From contig JACNKX010000038.1 of NCBI GenBank assembly GCA_014381825.1, positions 354,686 to 418,685 on the forward strand: 64,000 bases of DNA, in the 5' to 3' direction. Shown piece after piece: positions 44,146 to 54,293 of the stretch. The DNA comes from Planctomycetota bacterium. Its GTDB lineage: Bacteria > Planctomycetota > Planctomycetia > Pirellulales > Pirellulaceae. Positions within the stretch are counted from its first letter, which is position 1; every line of letters begins with the position of its first letter. The notes beneath the pieces were generated by a model. The model had not been told where the DNA came from and searched no databases. It saw only the letters and a list, made by a program, of their open reading frames with translations. The position numbers were made by a program, and so were the translations under genes.

Positions 44146-45399
44146 GTGAGTTCAGTCAGCGATACACTACCGATTACCGAAACGACAACGCCCGGCGACG
44201 CATCCGAGCTCGCCGAGGTCGTTCGTAGCTGCCATGAAACTGAAACAGCGATCTATCCCATCGGTGGCGGCACGAGTCTCGGCTACGGCCTTTCTGCCAA
44301 ACGTGAAGGGATCGGACTGTCATTGGCACAGCTGGCATCGGTCGTCGACTATCCTGCTCGCGACATGACGATCACGGTCGGGTCTGGCATCACGATGCGA
44401 GCCCTCGCCGAGATTCTCGCCGCTGAACGACAACGCCTGCCAATCGATGTGCCCGGGGCAAGTCAGGCGACGCTTGGCGGTGTCGTCGCAACAAACTTCA
44501 ATGGACCTCGGCGATACGGTCAAGGTACCGTTCGTGATCACGTGATCGGCATTCACGCTGTCGATGGGCGAGGCTTGAGCTTCAAGGGAGGTGGCCGCGT
44601 CGTGAAGAACGTTGCGGGTTACGATTTCTGCAAGCTTCTAACAGGTTCTCTGGGGACGCTTGGCGTGATCACCGAAGTGACCTTGAAGCTAAAGCCGATT
44701 CCAGATCGCTTTGCGATTGTCTTCTGCTCACCCACCGATCTGAATCAAGCCGATCGACTGCTGGCTGCCCTTGTCAACTCGGAAACAACACCGTGTGCCG
44801 TCGAACTCCTGGTCGGCCCCACTTGGACGGCGGACAAGCAATTTACCGACCTTTCATCGAGCGGAAGCTCCCTGTTCCTTGCGGTTGCGGTCGAAGGCAC
44901 CGAGCCGGAAGTTGAATGGATGACCAAGCAGCTAGGCGACGAATGGCGGAGTGAGGGAGTGAGTTCGCATCAAATTATCGAGGGTCATGCCGCCGACGAA
45001 CTGTTCGGCAGCATGACCGAGTTTCCCAGCAGTGGCGAGTCGCCGCTGGTGCTTCGCGCCAGCATCGCACCAAGCGGAATCACTCGATTCATCGAAGCGG
45101 TTCAGTCACTCGATGCGAATTGCTCCGTCCAATCGCATGCGGGCAACGGAATTGTCATCGCCCGCCTGTCAGAGTTTCCAAGTGCAGGACTCGCCAAGAC
45201 ATTAGTAGGTAACCTCCAAGCTGTTGCCGCGTCCGCGCATGGCAATGTTGTTGTGTTGTCTAACCCCGGCGGATCAGAGATGACACACCAGAGCGTTTGG
45301 GGCGCGGTCGACGCACCGTTTGAATTGATGTCTTCGGTGAAACGAGAGTTCGACCCCAAGAACATTCTTAATCCAGATCGCTTCGTTTATGTCAGTTAG
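44146..45399 (+). CDS. glcE: Glycolate oxidase subunit GlcE
   Basis: A 417-residue FAD-binding protein related to GlcD. Blocks are YPIGGGTSLGYGLSAKREG, LAEILAAERQRLPIDVPG, GGVVATNFNGPRRYGQGTVRD, GGRVVKNVAGYDFCKLLTGS and KREFDPKNILNPDRFVYV. It lacks the HAGDGN and GEHG metal motifs of GlcD, as is usual for GlcE. The start is uncertain: TTG 44134, GTG 44137 and GTG 44146 are in frame with no clear ribosome site. The spacing of about 40 bases after glcD fits cotranscription. Confidence 0.92.
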   Translation: MSSVSDTLPITETTTPGDASELAEVVRSCHETETAIYPIGGGTSLGYGLSAKREGIGLSLAQLASVVDYPARDMTITVGSGITMRALAEILAAERQRLPIDVPGASQATLGGVVATNFNGPRRYGQGTVRDHVIGIHAVDGRGLSFKGGGRVVKNVAGYDFCKLLTGSLGTLGVITEVTLKLKPIPDRFAIVFCSPTDLNQADRLLAALVNSETTPCAVELLVGPTWTADKQFTDLSSSGSSLFLAVAVEGTEPEVEWMTKQLGDEWRSEGVSSHQIIEGHAADELFGSMTEFPSSGESPLVLRASIAPSGITRFIEAVQSLDANCSVQSHAGNGIVIARLSEFPSAGLAKTLVGNLQAVAASAHGNVVVLSNPGGSEMTHQSVWGAVDAPFELMSSVKREFDPKNILNPDRFVYVS

Positions 45400-45425
45400 C
45401 GTCCCGCTCTTCATACTGTGATCCC

Positions 45426-46757
45426 ATGACAACCGCTGAACAACCCGCCGAAACGAAGTCCGAGCCCAACGCCACGAATCCCGGCGCTGGCATCGACTAT
45501 GAGCTGTTCCTCGATTGTGTTCACTGCGGTTTGTGTACCGCATCGTGTCCGACTTACGTTGAGCTAGGAAACGAAAATGACAGCCCACGCGGTCGCATCT
45601 ACTTAATGCGTGCGGTGACTGACGGACGACTGGACCTAACGCCTGAGGTTCGTCGACATCTGGAGTTATGCTTGGATTGCCGCGCGTGCGAAACGGCATG
45701 TCCTTCCGGCGTTCAATACGGCAAGTTGATTGAACCTTTTCGGGTCGCTATGGAGGATCAGACACCTGGAGACAAGAAGACGGACGATTGGTTCCATCGC
45801 TGGATTCTGTTTTGGTTGTTTCCTTATCCCGATAGGCTTCGCAAGTCGCTCATTCCCGCCCGCATTGCACAAACATTGCGGCTCGACAAGCTACTTGTGA
45901 GCACTGGCCTGTGGAAGCTACTTCCTTCGCGGCTTGGTCGGCTGATCACAATGCTTCCCAAGCTAGAAAAGACTCCGCCGCCTTTGCCACACGTTCTACC
46001 TGCCAAGGGAGAACGTCGGGCCCGAGTCGCTTTGTTTACGGGTTGCGTCGCGGATGTCATGTTCCGCGAGACACATTGGGCGACCGCCCGCGTGTTGCAA
46101 GAGAACGGCTGCGAGGTGCTCGTGAATCACACGCAAGGTTGTTGCGGTGCGATCCATCTTCATGCTGGCAGCGAGGAACCAGCCCGCGAAATGGCTGACG
46201 CAAACATCGAGGCGCTGATGGGAACGGATGTCGATGCCATCATCGTCAACGTGGCCGGTTGCGGCTCGATGCTAAAGGACTATGGCCACCACTGGCACGA
46301 CGAGAAGCAGCCGGAACGGGCGCGGTTCGCCGAGAAGGTGCGTGATGTGAGCGAATTTCTGGACGAACTTGGACTGATCCCACCGACCGGCGAGTTGAAT
46401 GTCACCGCAACTTACCATGATGCGTGTCACCTGGCCCATGCGCAGCAAATACGCGAGCAGCCTCGCAATTTGTTGTCCCAGATTCCCGGGTTGAAACTCG
46501 TCGACTTGCCCGAGTCGGATCTTTGTTGCGGAGCGGCGGGCACTTACAACCTCACAGAACCAGAGATGGCAGGCCGCTTGAGCGAGCGAAAGATGAAAAA
46601 CATCGTGGGGACGGGCGCTCGCGTCGTCGTCACCGCCAACACCGGCTGCCTGATGCAAATCGCGTGCGAAGCTCGGATGCAGGGCGAGGTGCTTAAGATC
46701 ATTCACCCGATCGAGTTGCTCGACTTGAGCTACCGGGGCGAGTCGCTGACCTTCTGA
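45426..46757 (+). CDS. glcF: Glycolate oxidase iron-sulfur subunit
   Basis: A 443-residue protein with two 4Fe-4S motifs: Cys31/34/37/41 (CVHCGLCTASCPTY) and Cys82/85/88/92 (CLDCRACETACPSG). Two CCG domains follow (TQGCCGAIHLHAG and ESDLCCGAAGTYNL). This is the electron-transfer subunit of glycolate oxidase. It begins 26 bases after glcE and closes the operon. No C-terminal membrane span is seen, so it would be peripheral. Confidence 0.94.
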   Translation: MTTAEQPAETKSEPNATNPGAGIDYELFLDCVHCGLCTASCPTYVELGNENDSPRGRIYLMRAVTDGRLDLTPEVRRHLELCLDCRACETACPSGVQYGKLIEPFRVAMEDQTPGDKKTDDWFHRWILFWLFPYPDRLRKSLIPARIAQTLRLDKLLVSTGLWKLLPSRLGRLITMLPKLEKTPPPLPHVLPAKGERRARVALFTGCVADVMFRETHWATARVLQENGCEVLVNHTQGCCGAIHLHAGSEEPAREMADANIEALMGTDVDAIIVNVAGCGSMLKDYGHHWHDEKQPERARFAEKVRDVSEFLDELGLIPPTGELNVTATYHDACHLAHAQQIREQPRNLLSQIPGLKLVDLPESDLCCGAAGTYNLTEPEMAGRLSERKMKNIVGTGARVVVTANTGCLMQIACEARMQGEVLKIIHPIELLDLSYRGESLTF

Positions 46758-47003
46758 TTCGCCGCATAATGCTCGTCCGTTATGCTTGTCTATTCCCGGC
46801 AATCGCTCCTGGAAACGACGCAACCTGATGATATCGTCGCGCCGCAACTCCCTGCGATAAAAGTATTTGGCACTCCCCGAATTGCCGAACGGCGAGCGGG
46901 GCGGTAAACTGCCGCTTTGCTTTTGATTGAAATTACGATCGCGAAAACGAGACGCAACTTGATAACGCCAGTAGGCGAAGTTTCGATAGAAAGGGAGTCA
47001 TCG

Positions 47004-48293
47004 ATGGCCGACGTGGCAAAGCTTAAACTTGGAGACCGTGAACTCGACCTTCCCATTGTCGTCGGAACCGAGCAAGAGAAGGCGATCGACATCTCGAAAC
47101 TGCGTGGCGATGCCGGCTTTATTACCCTGGATGAAGGATACGTCAATACAGGCTCGACGACGAGCGCGATCACCTATCTCGATGGCGAACAGGGCATTCT
47201 TCGATATCGCGGTTACCCGATCGAGGTTCTCGCCGCGAATTGCGACTTCGTCGAAATCTGCTACCTGTTGATCTATGGCGAATTGCCGACCAATGAAGAG
47301 TTGCAGGCATTCCGGATGTCGATCCGACGGCACACGATGCTGCACGAGGACATGCGCTCGTTTTACAACGGCTTTCCACGCGATGCTCACCCGATGGCGA
47401 TTCTGTCCTCGGTCGTGAGCGCCCTTTCGACGTTCTACCAAGATTCACTGAATCCACTCGATGAACGTCAGGTCGAGGTTTCAATTCATCGATTGCTGGC
47501 GAAGCTCCCAACGATCGCGGCCTATGCGTATAAAAAGTCAAGCGGCCAGCCATTCGTCTACCCGCAGAACGACCTGAAATACTGCGAGAATTTCTTGCAG
47601 ATGATGTTCGCCGTTCCGAGCGAACCTTACGAAATTGATGAGGACTCGATCCAGGCCTTGAATCTGCTGTTAATCGTCCACGCGGACCACGAGCAGAATT
47701 GCAGCACGAGCACCGTGCGGATGGTCGGCTCGGCCAACGCGAATCTGTTTGCTTCAATCTCCGCAGGCATGTCGGCTCTTTGGGGACCACTCCACGGTGG
47801 TGCCAACGAAGCTTGCGTAAACATGCTCGAGGAGATCATTGCTGACGGCGGAAACGTCCAAAAGTTTGTGGACATGGCGAAGGATAAAAAGAGCGGCTTC
47901 CGGCTGATGGGCTTCGGACATCGTGTTTATAAGAACTACGACCCACGCGCCTTGATTATCAAAGCTGCCTGCGACAAGTTGCTCGCAAAGCTTCAATTGG
48001 ATGATCCGCTATTTGAGGTCGCGCAAAAGTTAGAAGAGGTCGCGCTGAACGATCCTTACTTCGTCGAACGCAAACTTTATCCGAACGTCGACTTTTACTC
48101 GGGTGTGATTTACCGAGCCATCGGCATACCGCAAACGATGTTTACGGTCTTGTTCGCAATGGGACGCCTGCCTGGCTGGATCGCTCATTGGGCTGAAATG
48201 CATCGGTCACCTTCCAAACGAATCTGCCGCCCGCGCCAAGTCTACACTGGCGAAACCATTCGGGAATTCGTTCCGATCGACGACCGCGACTAG
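47004..48293 (+). CDS. gltA: Citrate synthase
   Basis: A 429-residue type II citrate synthase. It catalyses condensation of acetyl-CoA and oxaloacetate. Catalytic and binding residues are visible: His229 in HADHEQNCST, His264 in GPLHGGANEA, His306 in GFGHRVYKNYDPR and Asp363 in YPNVDFYSG. ATG 47004 has GGAG six bases upstream. The 246-bp gap after glcF suggests its own promoter, with a GCGG/CCGC hairpin near 46900. The placement beside glycolate and 2-hydroxyglutarate oxidation fits entry of these carbons to the TCA cycle. Confidence 0.96.
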   Translation: MADVAKLKLGDRELDLPIVVGTEQEKAIDISKLRGDAGFITLDEGYVNTGSTTSAITYLDGEQGILRYRGYPIEVLAANCDFVEICYLLIYGELPTNEELQAFRMSIRRHTMLHEDMRSFYNGFPRDAHPMAILSSVVSALSTFYQDSLNPLDERQVEVSIHRLLAKLPTIAAYAYKKSSGQPFVYPQNDLKYCENFLQMMFAVPSEPYEIDEDSIQALNLLLIVHADHEQNCSTSTVRMVGSANANLFASISAGMSALWGPLHGGANEACVNMLEEIIADGGNVQKFVDMAKDKKSGFRLMGFGHRVYKNYDPRALIIKAACDKLLAKLQLDDPLFEVAQKLEEVALNDPYFVERKLYPNVDFYSGVIYRAIGIPQTMFTVLFAMGRLPGWIAHWAEMHRSPSKRICRPRQVYTGETIREFVPIDDRD

Positions 48294-48570
48294 ATCGTGT
48301 GATCATCGCTGCATGATTTCTAGCGTACGACTCACATCAGAGCGTCCTCGCACTTCCTTCGTGTCATCGCAGTGAACTTAGCGAAGAGATAGCGATTAAT
48401 CCTGCTCACGGCGACGCAATTTATGCGTCCAGGATCACATGGTTCGCCTGTAGTAATTCTTCACGCTGGACCGATAGTATCAGATGAGTGGCTGTCGTTC
48501 GCGCTGCTGGTGCGTGCGATCCGCTTCCCTCCAACTATCACACCCAGTACGACGCCCAAGGGGTAGACCC

Positions 48571-49647
48571 ATGTCCCAATTGGCACGCATGCCAAGAGTT
48601 ACCGCATTTGGTTCGCTAGTCGCCTGGAGTTGTCTCTGGAGCACATTGGTCGTCACACCAACTGCATTTTCACAGTTTGAGGTATCCAGCTGGGCTTCCG
48701 AGGCCATCAATCTGCCTACGACGAATCCAAACGAGCGCCCACCGGTGGCGACCTCAATCGCGTTGCATCCCAACGGCACAACGCTCGCAATCGCAGGCGA
48801 CGACCATGTCGTCTATCTGTGGGATCTTCGGGCGCAGCGGTTTACAAAGCAATTACGTGGACATCGCGACTGGGTGAGAACCGTTAGCTATTCCCCAAAC
48901 GGTAAAGTCCTCGCCTCCGCGGGCAACGACGACCACGTCATCCTGTGGGATGCTGACCGCGCAAACTCGATACGCACGACCATCAAAGTGTCCGAGGCGG
49001 TCGCAACCGTCCGCTTCAGCCCTGATGGATCACAATTGGCCGCGATCGGGTTCGACAAAGTACTGCGCCTGTTCGATCCCGCATCGGGCGCAGTGATTCG
49101 AGAGTTGGACTGTCCCTGCGTCGACATGCGAGCTTTGGCTTGGTCTCCCGACGGTCAAGTCATCGCCGCCGCAGGCCGCAATGGCAAAGTTCGGCGATGG
49201 AACGCGACAACCGGTCGAACGCTGCAAGAGTTCGTGTCGCACCAGCAACGTATTCGCGACCTAGCATTCTCACCAGATGGCGAACAATTAGTAACCGCCA
49301 GCGAAGATCGCACGATCCGAGTCACTCACCTCACGTCCGGCGACGAGTTCGCACTGCAAACCGGTAACGCCAAGGTAATGGCGGTTGTGTTTTGTGGTGC
49401 CGACTTGCTTGCATCTGGAGGCAGCGATAATACGGTGCGAATCTGGAATCTGAAGGAACGCACAGAAACCGCACGACTAACAGGCCACACTGGCTCGGTC
49501 GCGGCATTGGCCTATGGAGGCGAATTGCTCGTCTCCGCTGGGTACGATGCGACGGTCCGTGTTTGGACTCGCGAACGGAGCGTCGCGAACAACGCCCCCA
49601 ATACAACGCCACGCGTCGGAGCTTTGCCTCTGCCTCGAATTGAATGA
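48571..49647 (+). CDS. Exported WD40-repeat protein
   Basis: A 358-residue protein. The N-terminus is hydrophobic (TAFGSLVAWSCLWSTLVVTP), and about seven WD40 repeats follow, for example LAIAGDDHVVYLWDLRA, LASAGNDDHVILWDADR, IAAAGRNGKVRRWNATTG, LASGGSDNTVRIWNLKE and LVSAGYDATVRVWTRE. Seven repeats would close one beta-propeller for protein binding. ATG 48571 is chosen because it places the signal sequence correctly; the frame is open to 48484. The partner is unknown. Confidence 0.85.
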   Translation: MSQLARMPRVTAFGSLVAWSCLWSTLVVTPTAFSQFEVSSWASEAINLPTTNPNERPPVATSIALHPNGTTLAIAGDDHVVYLWDLRAQRFTKQLRGHRDWVRTVSYSPNGKVLASAGNDDHVILWDADRANSIRTTIKVSEAVATVRFSPDGSQLAAIGFDKVLRLFDPASGAVIRELDCPCVDMRALAWSPDGQVIAAAGRNGKVRRWNATTGRTLQEFVSHQQRIRDLAFSPDGEQLVTASEDRTIRVTHLTSGDEFALQTGNAKVMAVVFCGADLLASGGSDNTVRIWNLKERTETARLTGHTGSVAALAYGGELLVSAGYDATVRVWTRERSVANNAPNTTPRVGALPLPRIE

Positions 49648-49712
49648 GTACATTCCACTTTTAAATCCCGAACTGACTTTCCTACCAAACTTTCCGACCG
49701 ACATGGCGATGC

Positions 49713-52700
49713 ATGAAGCATCGTCCTTTCACAAAATGTCGCCCATCGTGGTGGCACGAATACACACGGAGGTGTCACGTGGGCTTGTGGTCCAGAATCG
49801 CACAGCTCGTTCGCACGCATCGACAGACACGACGGAGCCGTCGCCCCGAGCGAGATGCTCTGCGACACTGTCGTTTCGAGGTGATGGAGCCGCGACGACT
49901 TCTCGATGCCGATCCTATTCGAGTCGGTGCCGTGTTCATCGAAGAGGATCTGGGCAGTGATGTGCATGGCGATACGTTTGAGGTGACGTTTCAGGGCGGT
50001 GCGAGCGGAACAGAACTCACCCGCTTGGTCATCGACGGCGATCAATCGACATCCGGCTTTGGGCCGAGCGACGTATTCTTCGACACGGTCGAAGGAGCGA
50101 ACGGAGCGGACAAGGCCTTCCCCTTTGCCGTCGACTCATTCACCAGCCAGAACCCCAACGCGTCGGTCACGGCGAGCGTCGCTGACGGCGGTTCGCAACT
50201 AACTCTGGACTTCGTTGGATTTCAGGCCGGCGACAAACTGATCTTCAGCATTGATGTCGACGAAGTCGAAGACTTCGATCCGAATGAGACCGACCAATCG
50301 CTCGTCAACGATGGATTTGACCCGTTAACTTCCGGCGTCGAATTTCAAGGAGCTATCTTAACTGCCGACTTCTCTGCGCCTCACTATCACGACGCAACAG
50401 GTACAGGAGAATTTCGAAATCGTTATGACGACGACCTTGCTGGCCTGGCATTGAACCTGTCCGCCGACGATGCCAACGGCCAGAGAGACCGGACGGCCGG
50501 CGTGGGGCTGCAATTGTCGCAGCCGCCCGTCCTCGCCGAGATCAACGGCTATGTCTATCACGACCGCAGCGACGATGGTTCGCGAGATCCTGGCGAGGAA
50601 GGATTGTCCGGAGTTCCGATCCAAGTCATCCCTGTCGACACCATTGAGCCACAAGGCGTAGTCTCGTTAACAACCGATGCGAACGGCTTTTACCATGCGA
50701 CCGGATTGATCCCGGGCAGCTATCGCATCGTTGAAGTTAACCAACCGACTGACTTCTACGACGGGCTCGATACTGCCGGAACTGTAGGTGGAACAACGGT
50801 TGGGAATGCTGTGAACCCGGGCGACAACCTGGAAGCGATCTTTCTTGCCGGTGGCTCATCGGGTGTGGAATTCAATTTCGGTGAACTCGCCGCCGCGTCC
50901 ATTCGCGGAAGTGTACATTTAACCGATCAAGATGGGAATTGCTTCACGGCAACGTCAGGCGACCAGCCGCTCGAAGGCGTGACGGTACGCCTGCTCGACG
51001 CGCAGAATAACCCTGTTGCTGAAACACTCACCGATGCAAGCGGCAATTACGAGTTTGCAAATCTGAGGCCTGGTCTTTACTCGGTCGTCGAAGTCACGCC
51101 CGCTGATCTGATCGACGGCGAGGAGCATGTTGGGACGATCGACGGCGTAGTCGTGGGACACGTTGGCGCTAGTGATGTACTCGGTGGCATTTTGCTGGCC
51201 TCCGGTGCCGAGGCAATCGACTACAACTTCTGCGAGCACGAGCCCGTCGAATTGTCCGGCTTTGTCTATCACGATCGCGCCAACGATGGTGATCGTGATC
51301 CCGGCGACGAAGGGATTGCTGGCGTCGAGTTGCAGGTACTCCGAGTCACTGGCGGTCCGGGGCACCTTCCGATCACTGTCACGACCAATTCAGATGGGTA
51401 CTACGTGGCGACTGGACTCATCGCAGGCGAGTATCGCATCGTCGAGTCGCATCCCGCGGCGTACCAAGACGGCAGTGATTCGGCGGGCACGGTCGGTGGT
51501 GTTACGATTGGTATGGCCACGAATCCAGGTGACGAAATCAATGGGATTGTTCTTGCCGGCGGCGACGCGGGCGTGCAGTACAATTTTGGCGAGTACCAGC
51601 TCGCATCGATAAGTGGACACGTCAACCTGTCCGATGCTGATGGAAACTGCTTCGGTCCGGGTGTCAACGCACCTGGCCTTGCAAATGTCTTGGTGACCCT
51701 GCTCGATGCCAGCGGGACCACGATTTCTACGGCGCGCACGAACGCGAATGGAGAATATAGCTTCGGCGGCTTGCTTCCTGGGACCTACTCGGTGAACGAG
51801 CAAACGCCGTCGGGATTGATCGATGGCAGCGAACATGTCGGCACCGTCAACGGTCAAACCGTCGGGACGCTTGCTCAAAACGACATGTTCGCCGGAATCG
51901 TCGTCACGTCGGGGCAGCAAGGTGTTAATTATGATTTCTGTGAACACGAACCCGCTTCACTCGCTGGCAACGTCTTTCACGACCGAGACAATGACGGGAC
52001 ATTCGAGCCTGGCGACGACGGAATTGGCGGTGTCGAGATTGTCTTGCGGGATGCCAGTGGCGCGATCGTTACGAACGGGTTTACCAGGACCGACGGGTCG
52101 TACGAATTCACCGGTTTATCAGCGGGCAACTACACCGTGACCGAGCGGCAACCGTTCGGATGGGTTGACGGCAAAGATACCGCTGGCCTCGTCGATGGTC
52201 AGACGGTTGGCTCTGCGAGCAACGACTTCATCAGCGGCGTTACGCTCGGTTGGGGTGACGCCGCCACAAAGTACAACTTTGGCGAGTTCCTCGGAGCGAG
52301 TATCTCGGGCATCGTTCATGCCGATTCCGATGGCGATTGCATTGTCGACAGCGGTGAAGCCCGCCTTGACGGTGTGGCGGTCGAGTTGCTCGACGAGCAG
52401 GATAATGTCGTTGACACGACGGTCACGAATCACGATGGGGAATACCGATTCGATGGTCTCACCCCGGGAAGCTATTCCATTCGCGAGACACAACCGGATA
52501 ACTACTTCGACGGCGGTGAAGTCGTCGGCGACGGCGGAGGAAGCGTCGGGGCCTCTGACCTCCTCACAGGAATTGTCGTAACCTCAGGCGACGACTTTCT
52601 CGGGTACAACTTCTGTGAACTGCCGCCAGCCAGTCTGTCGGGTTTCGTCTTTCAAGACGGCGAAGCAATTCAGACCGCCGACGGCGAGCCCCCAGCGAAT

Positions 52701-54293
52701 TTGCAGGCGATTCGTGACGGACGCTTTACGCCCGATGATACTCCAATCGCTGGCGTGACTCTCGAATTGCGAAATGGTCGAACCGGGTTGGTGATTGACG
52801 CGAGTCAGGCCATTGCGGGGACGTATCCCGCCGGTCCAATTCGCACAACAACGGATGCTAACGGTTTCTATCAGTTCACTGGGCTGCTCGGTGGTCGAGA
52901 GTACGCGGTTTACGAGATTCATCCCGATGGATTCCATGACAGCATCGACACGCCTGGATCGACGCAAGCCCAGGCATTTAATGTCGGAGAACTGACACCC
53001 GCCGGCGGGCTCACCCAGCTTGCTGAACCTCATCGCAACGACGCCATCATTCGGATTCCGGTTTCCATTGGAAGTGCGGCTCAGAATAATAACTTCAGCG
53101 AAGTCTTGATCGAAGCCGATCCACCTCCACCGCCTTTACCACCTCCGCCGAATCCACCGCAGACTCCACCACAGCTACCTCCAGCAAGGATTCCGCCGCT
53201 GCTCGGCACGATACCACCGGCTGTCGGTGTCGTCGCTCCGCTCTTGAATGTTTATGCCGGTGGCGTGGAGGGCGCGATGGGATATACGTGGCACTTGAGT
53301 GTGATCAACGGTGGACAACCTCGGGAACTCGCAACCAATCAGCCAAGCAGCGAGATCTGGCGGCAAGCTCGCTTCCTTGACTACACGAATTGGCAAGCTG
53401 ATCACGTGCGTAGTGCCGAATGGACGCTGACGGTGGGCCAGAATGTTGACACGGACGAGATCCAGGTTCAGCATTACATTTTTGGAGTCCGCGGCGGCAT
53501 TCCAGTATCCGGCGACTTCAATGGTGACGGAATTGATGAGATCGCGGTGTTCTTCCAAGGCGAGTGGTTCATCGATCTTAATGGCAACGGACGCTGGGAC
53601 GCAGAAGATCTTTGGGCACGCCTCGGCAGCGAAGAAGACTTCCCGGTCACGGGCGACTGGGACGGCGACGGTAAAGACGACATCGGCACCTTCGGCCCCG
53701 AATGGCTTGGTGATCCGAAGGCCATAGAAGCCGAGCCCGGACTACCCGATCCGGACAATCCGGAGACCTTCCTCACGACTCGCCATCGACCGAAGAATGT
53801 GCCCCCATCGCAACAGAACGCAACCGATGGTCGGCGATTGCTTCAGCTGAATCAACACGGTCCCCGCAGGATTGATGTCGTCGACCACGTGTTTCGATTC
53901 GGAGCTGGGAAAGACATTCCGATCACGGGTGATTGGAACGGCGATGGCATTCGTTCCATCGGAGTTTACCGAGACGGAAACTGGCAGCTCGATCTCGATG
54001 GCGATGGCCGTTGGTCAGCGAGCGACGCGATCCTGCAATTCGGTCAGACCGGTGACATTCCCGTTGTCGGTGACTTCGACGGAAACGGAGTCGAGGAGAT
54101 CGGTATCTATCGCGCTGGCCAGTGGATGGTCGATTCGGATGGAGACCGCGAGCTGACGGCTCATGATCGAGTCTTCGAGATGGGCGGCGCGAACGATCAT
54201 CCCGTCGTGGGTGACTGGAACGGAGATGGTATCGACGAGCCGGGGTTGTACCGCGAAGTTGACTATCAACCCGATACCGATGTGAGCAACTGA
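49713..54293 (+). CDS. Giant surface protein: LEPR-type N-terminus, seven SdrD-B-like repeats, FG-GAP-like tail
   Basis: A 1526-residue protein. The Arg-rich N-terminus ends in FEVMEPRRLLDADP, the planctomycete surface-protein signature. Seven SdrD-B-like (Cna-B fold) repeats of about 110-120 residues span about 275-1130, each with a start like GFVYHDRANDGDRDPGDEG and an end like YNFGE or YNFCE. A Pro-rich linker (PPPPPLPPPP) follows, then four or five FG-GAP/integrin-type units (GDFNGDGIDEIAVF, GDWDGDGKDDIGTF, GDFDGNGVEEIGIY), which normally bind calcium. Odd and even repeats differ: even ones carry a Cys pair (DGNC ... NFCE). It is probably an adhesin or matrix protein; no membrane anchor is seen. 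Confidence 0.9.
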   Translation: MKHRPFTKCRPSWWHEYTRRCHVGLWSRIAQLVRTHRQTRRSRRPERDALRHCRFEVMEPRRLLDADPIRVGAVFIEEDLGSDVHGDTFEVTFQGGASGTELTRLVIDGDQSTSGFGPSDVFFDTVEGANGADKAFPFAVDSFTSQNPNASVTASVADGGSQLTLDFVGFQAGDKLIFSIDVDEVEDFDPNETDQSLVNDGFDPLTSGVEFQGAILTADFSAPHYHDATGTGEFRNRYDDDLAGLALNLSADDANGQRDRTAGVGLQLSQPPVLAEINGYVYHDRSDDGSRDPGEEGLSGVPIQVIPVDTIEPQGVVSLTTDANGFYHATGLIPGSYRIVEVNQPTDFYDGLDTAGTVGGTTVGNAVNPGDNLEAIFLAGGSSGVEFNFGELAAASIRGSVHLTDQDGNCFTATSGDQPLEGVTVRLLDAQNNPVAETLTDASGNYEFANLRPGLYSVVEVTPADLIDGEEHVGTIDGVVVGHVGASDVLGGILLASGAEAIDYNFCEHEPVELSGFVYHDRANDGDRDPGDEGIAGVELQVLRVTGGPGHLPITVTTNSDGYYVATGLIAGEYRIVESHPAAYQDGSDSAGTVGGVTIGMATNPGDEINGIVLAGGDAGVQYNFGEYQLASISGHVNLSDADGNCFGPGVNAPGLANVLVTLLDASGTTISTARTNANGEYSFGGLLPGTYSVNEQTPSGLIDGSEHVGTVNGQTVGTLAQNDMFAGIVVTSGQQGVNYDFCEHEPASLAGNVFHDRDNDGTFEPGDDGIGGVEIVLRDASGAIVTNGFTRTDGSYEFTGLSAGNYTVTERQPFGWVDGKDTAGLVDGQTVGSASNDFISGVTLGWGDAATKYNFGEFLGASISGIVHADSDGDCIVDSGEARLDGVAVELLDEQDNVVDTTVTNHDGEYRFDGLTPGSYSIRETQPDNYFDGGEVVGDGGGSVGASDLLTGIVVTSGDDFLGYNFCELPPASLSGFVFQDGEAIQTADGEPPANLQAIRDGRFTPDDTPIAGVTLELRNGRTGLVIDASQAIAGTYPAGPIRTTTDANGFYQFTGLLGGREYAVYEIHPDGFHDSIDTPGSTQAQAFNVGELTPAGGLTQLAEPHRNDAIIRIPVSIGSAAQNNNFSEVLIEADPPPPPLPPPPNPPQTPPQLPPARIPPLLGTIPPAVGVVAPLLNVYAGGVEGAMGYTWHLSVINGGQPRELATNQPSSEIWRQARFLDYTNWQADHVRSAEWTLTVGQNVDTDEIQVQHYIFGVRGGIPVSGDFNGDGIDEIAVFFQGEWFIDLNGNGRWDAEDLWARLGSEEDFPVTGDWDGDGKDDIGTFGPEWLGDPKAIEAEPGLPDPDNPETFLTTRHRPKNVPPSQQNATDGRRLLQLNQHGPRRIDVVDHVFRFGAGKDIPITGDWNGDGIRSIGVYRDGNWQLDLDGDGRWSASDAILQFGQTGDIPVVGDFDGNGVEEIGIYRAGQWMVDSDGDRELTAHDRVFEMGGANDHPVVGDWNGDGIDEPGLYREVDYQPDTDVSN

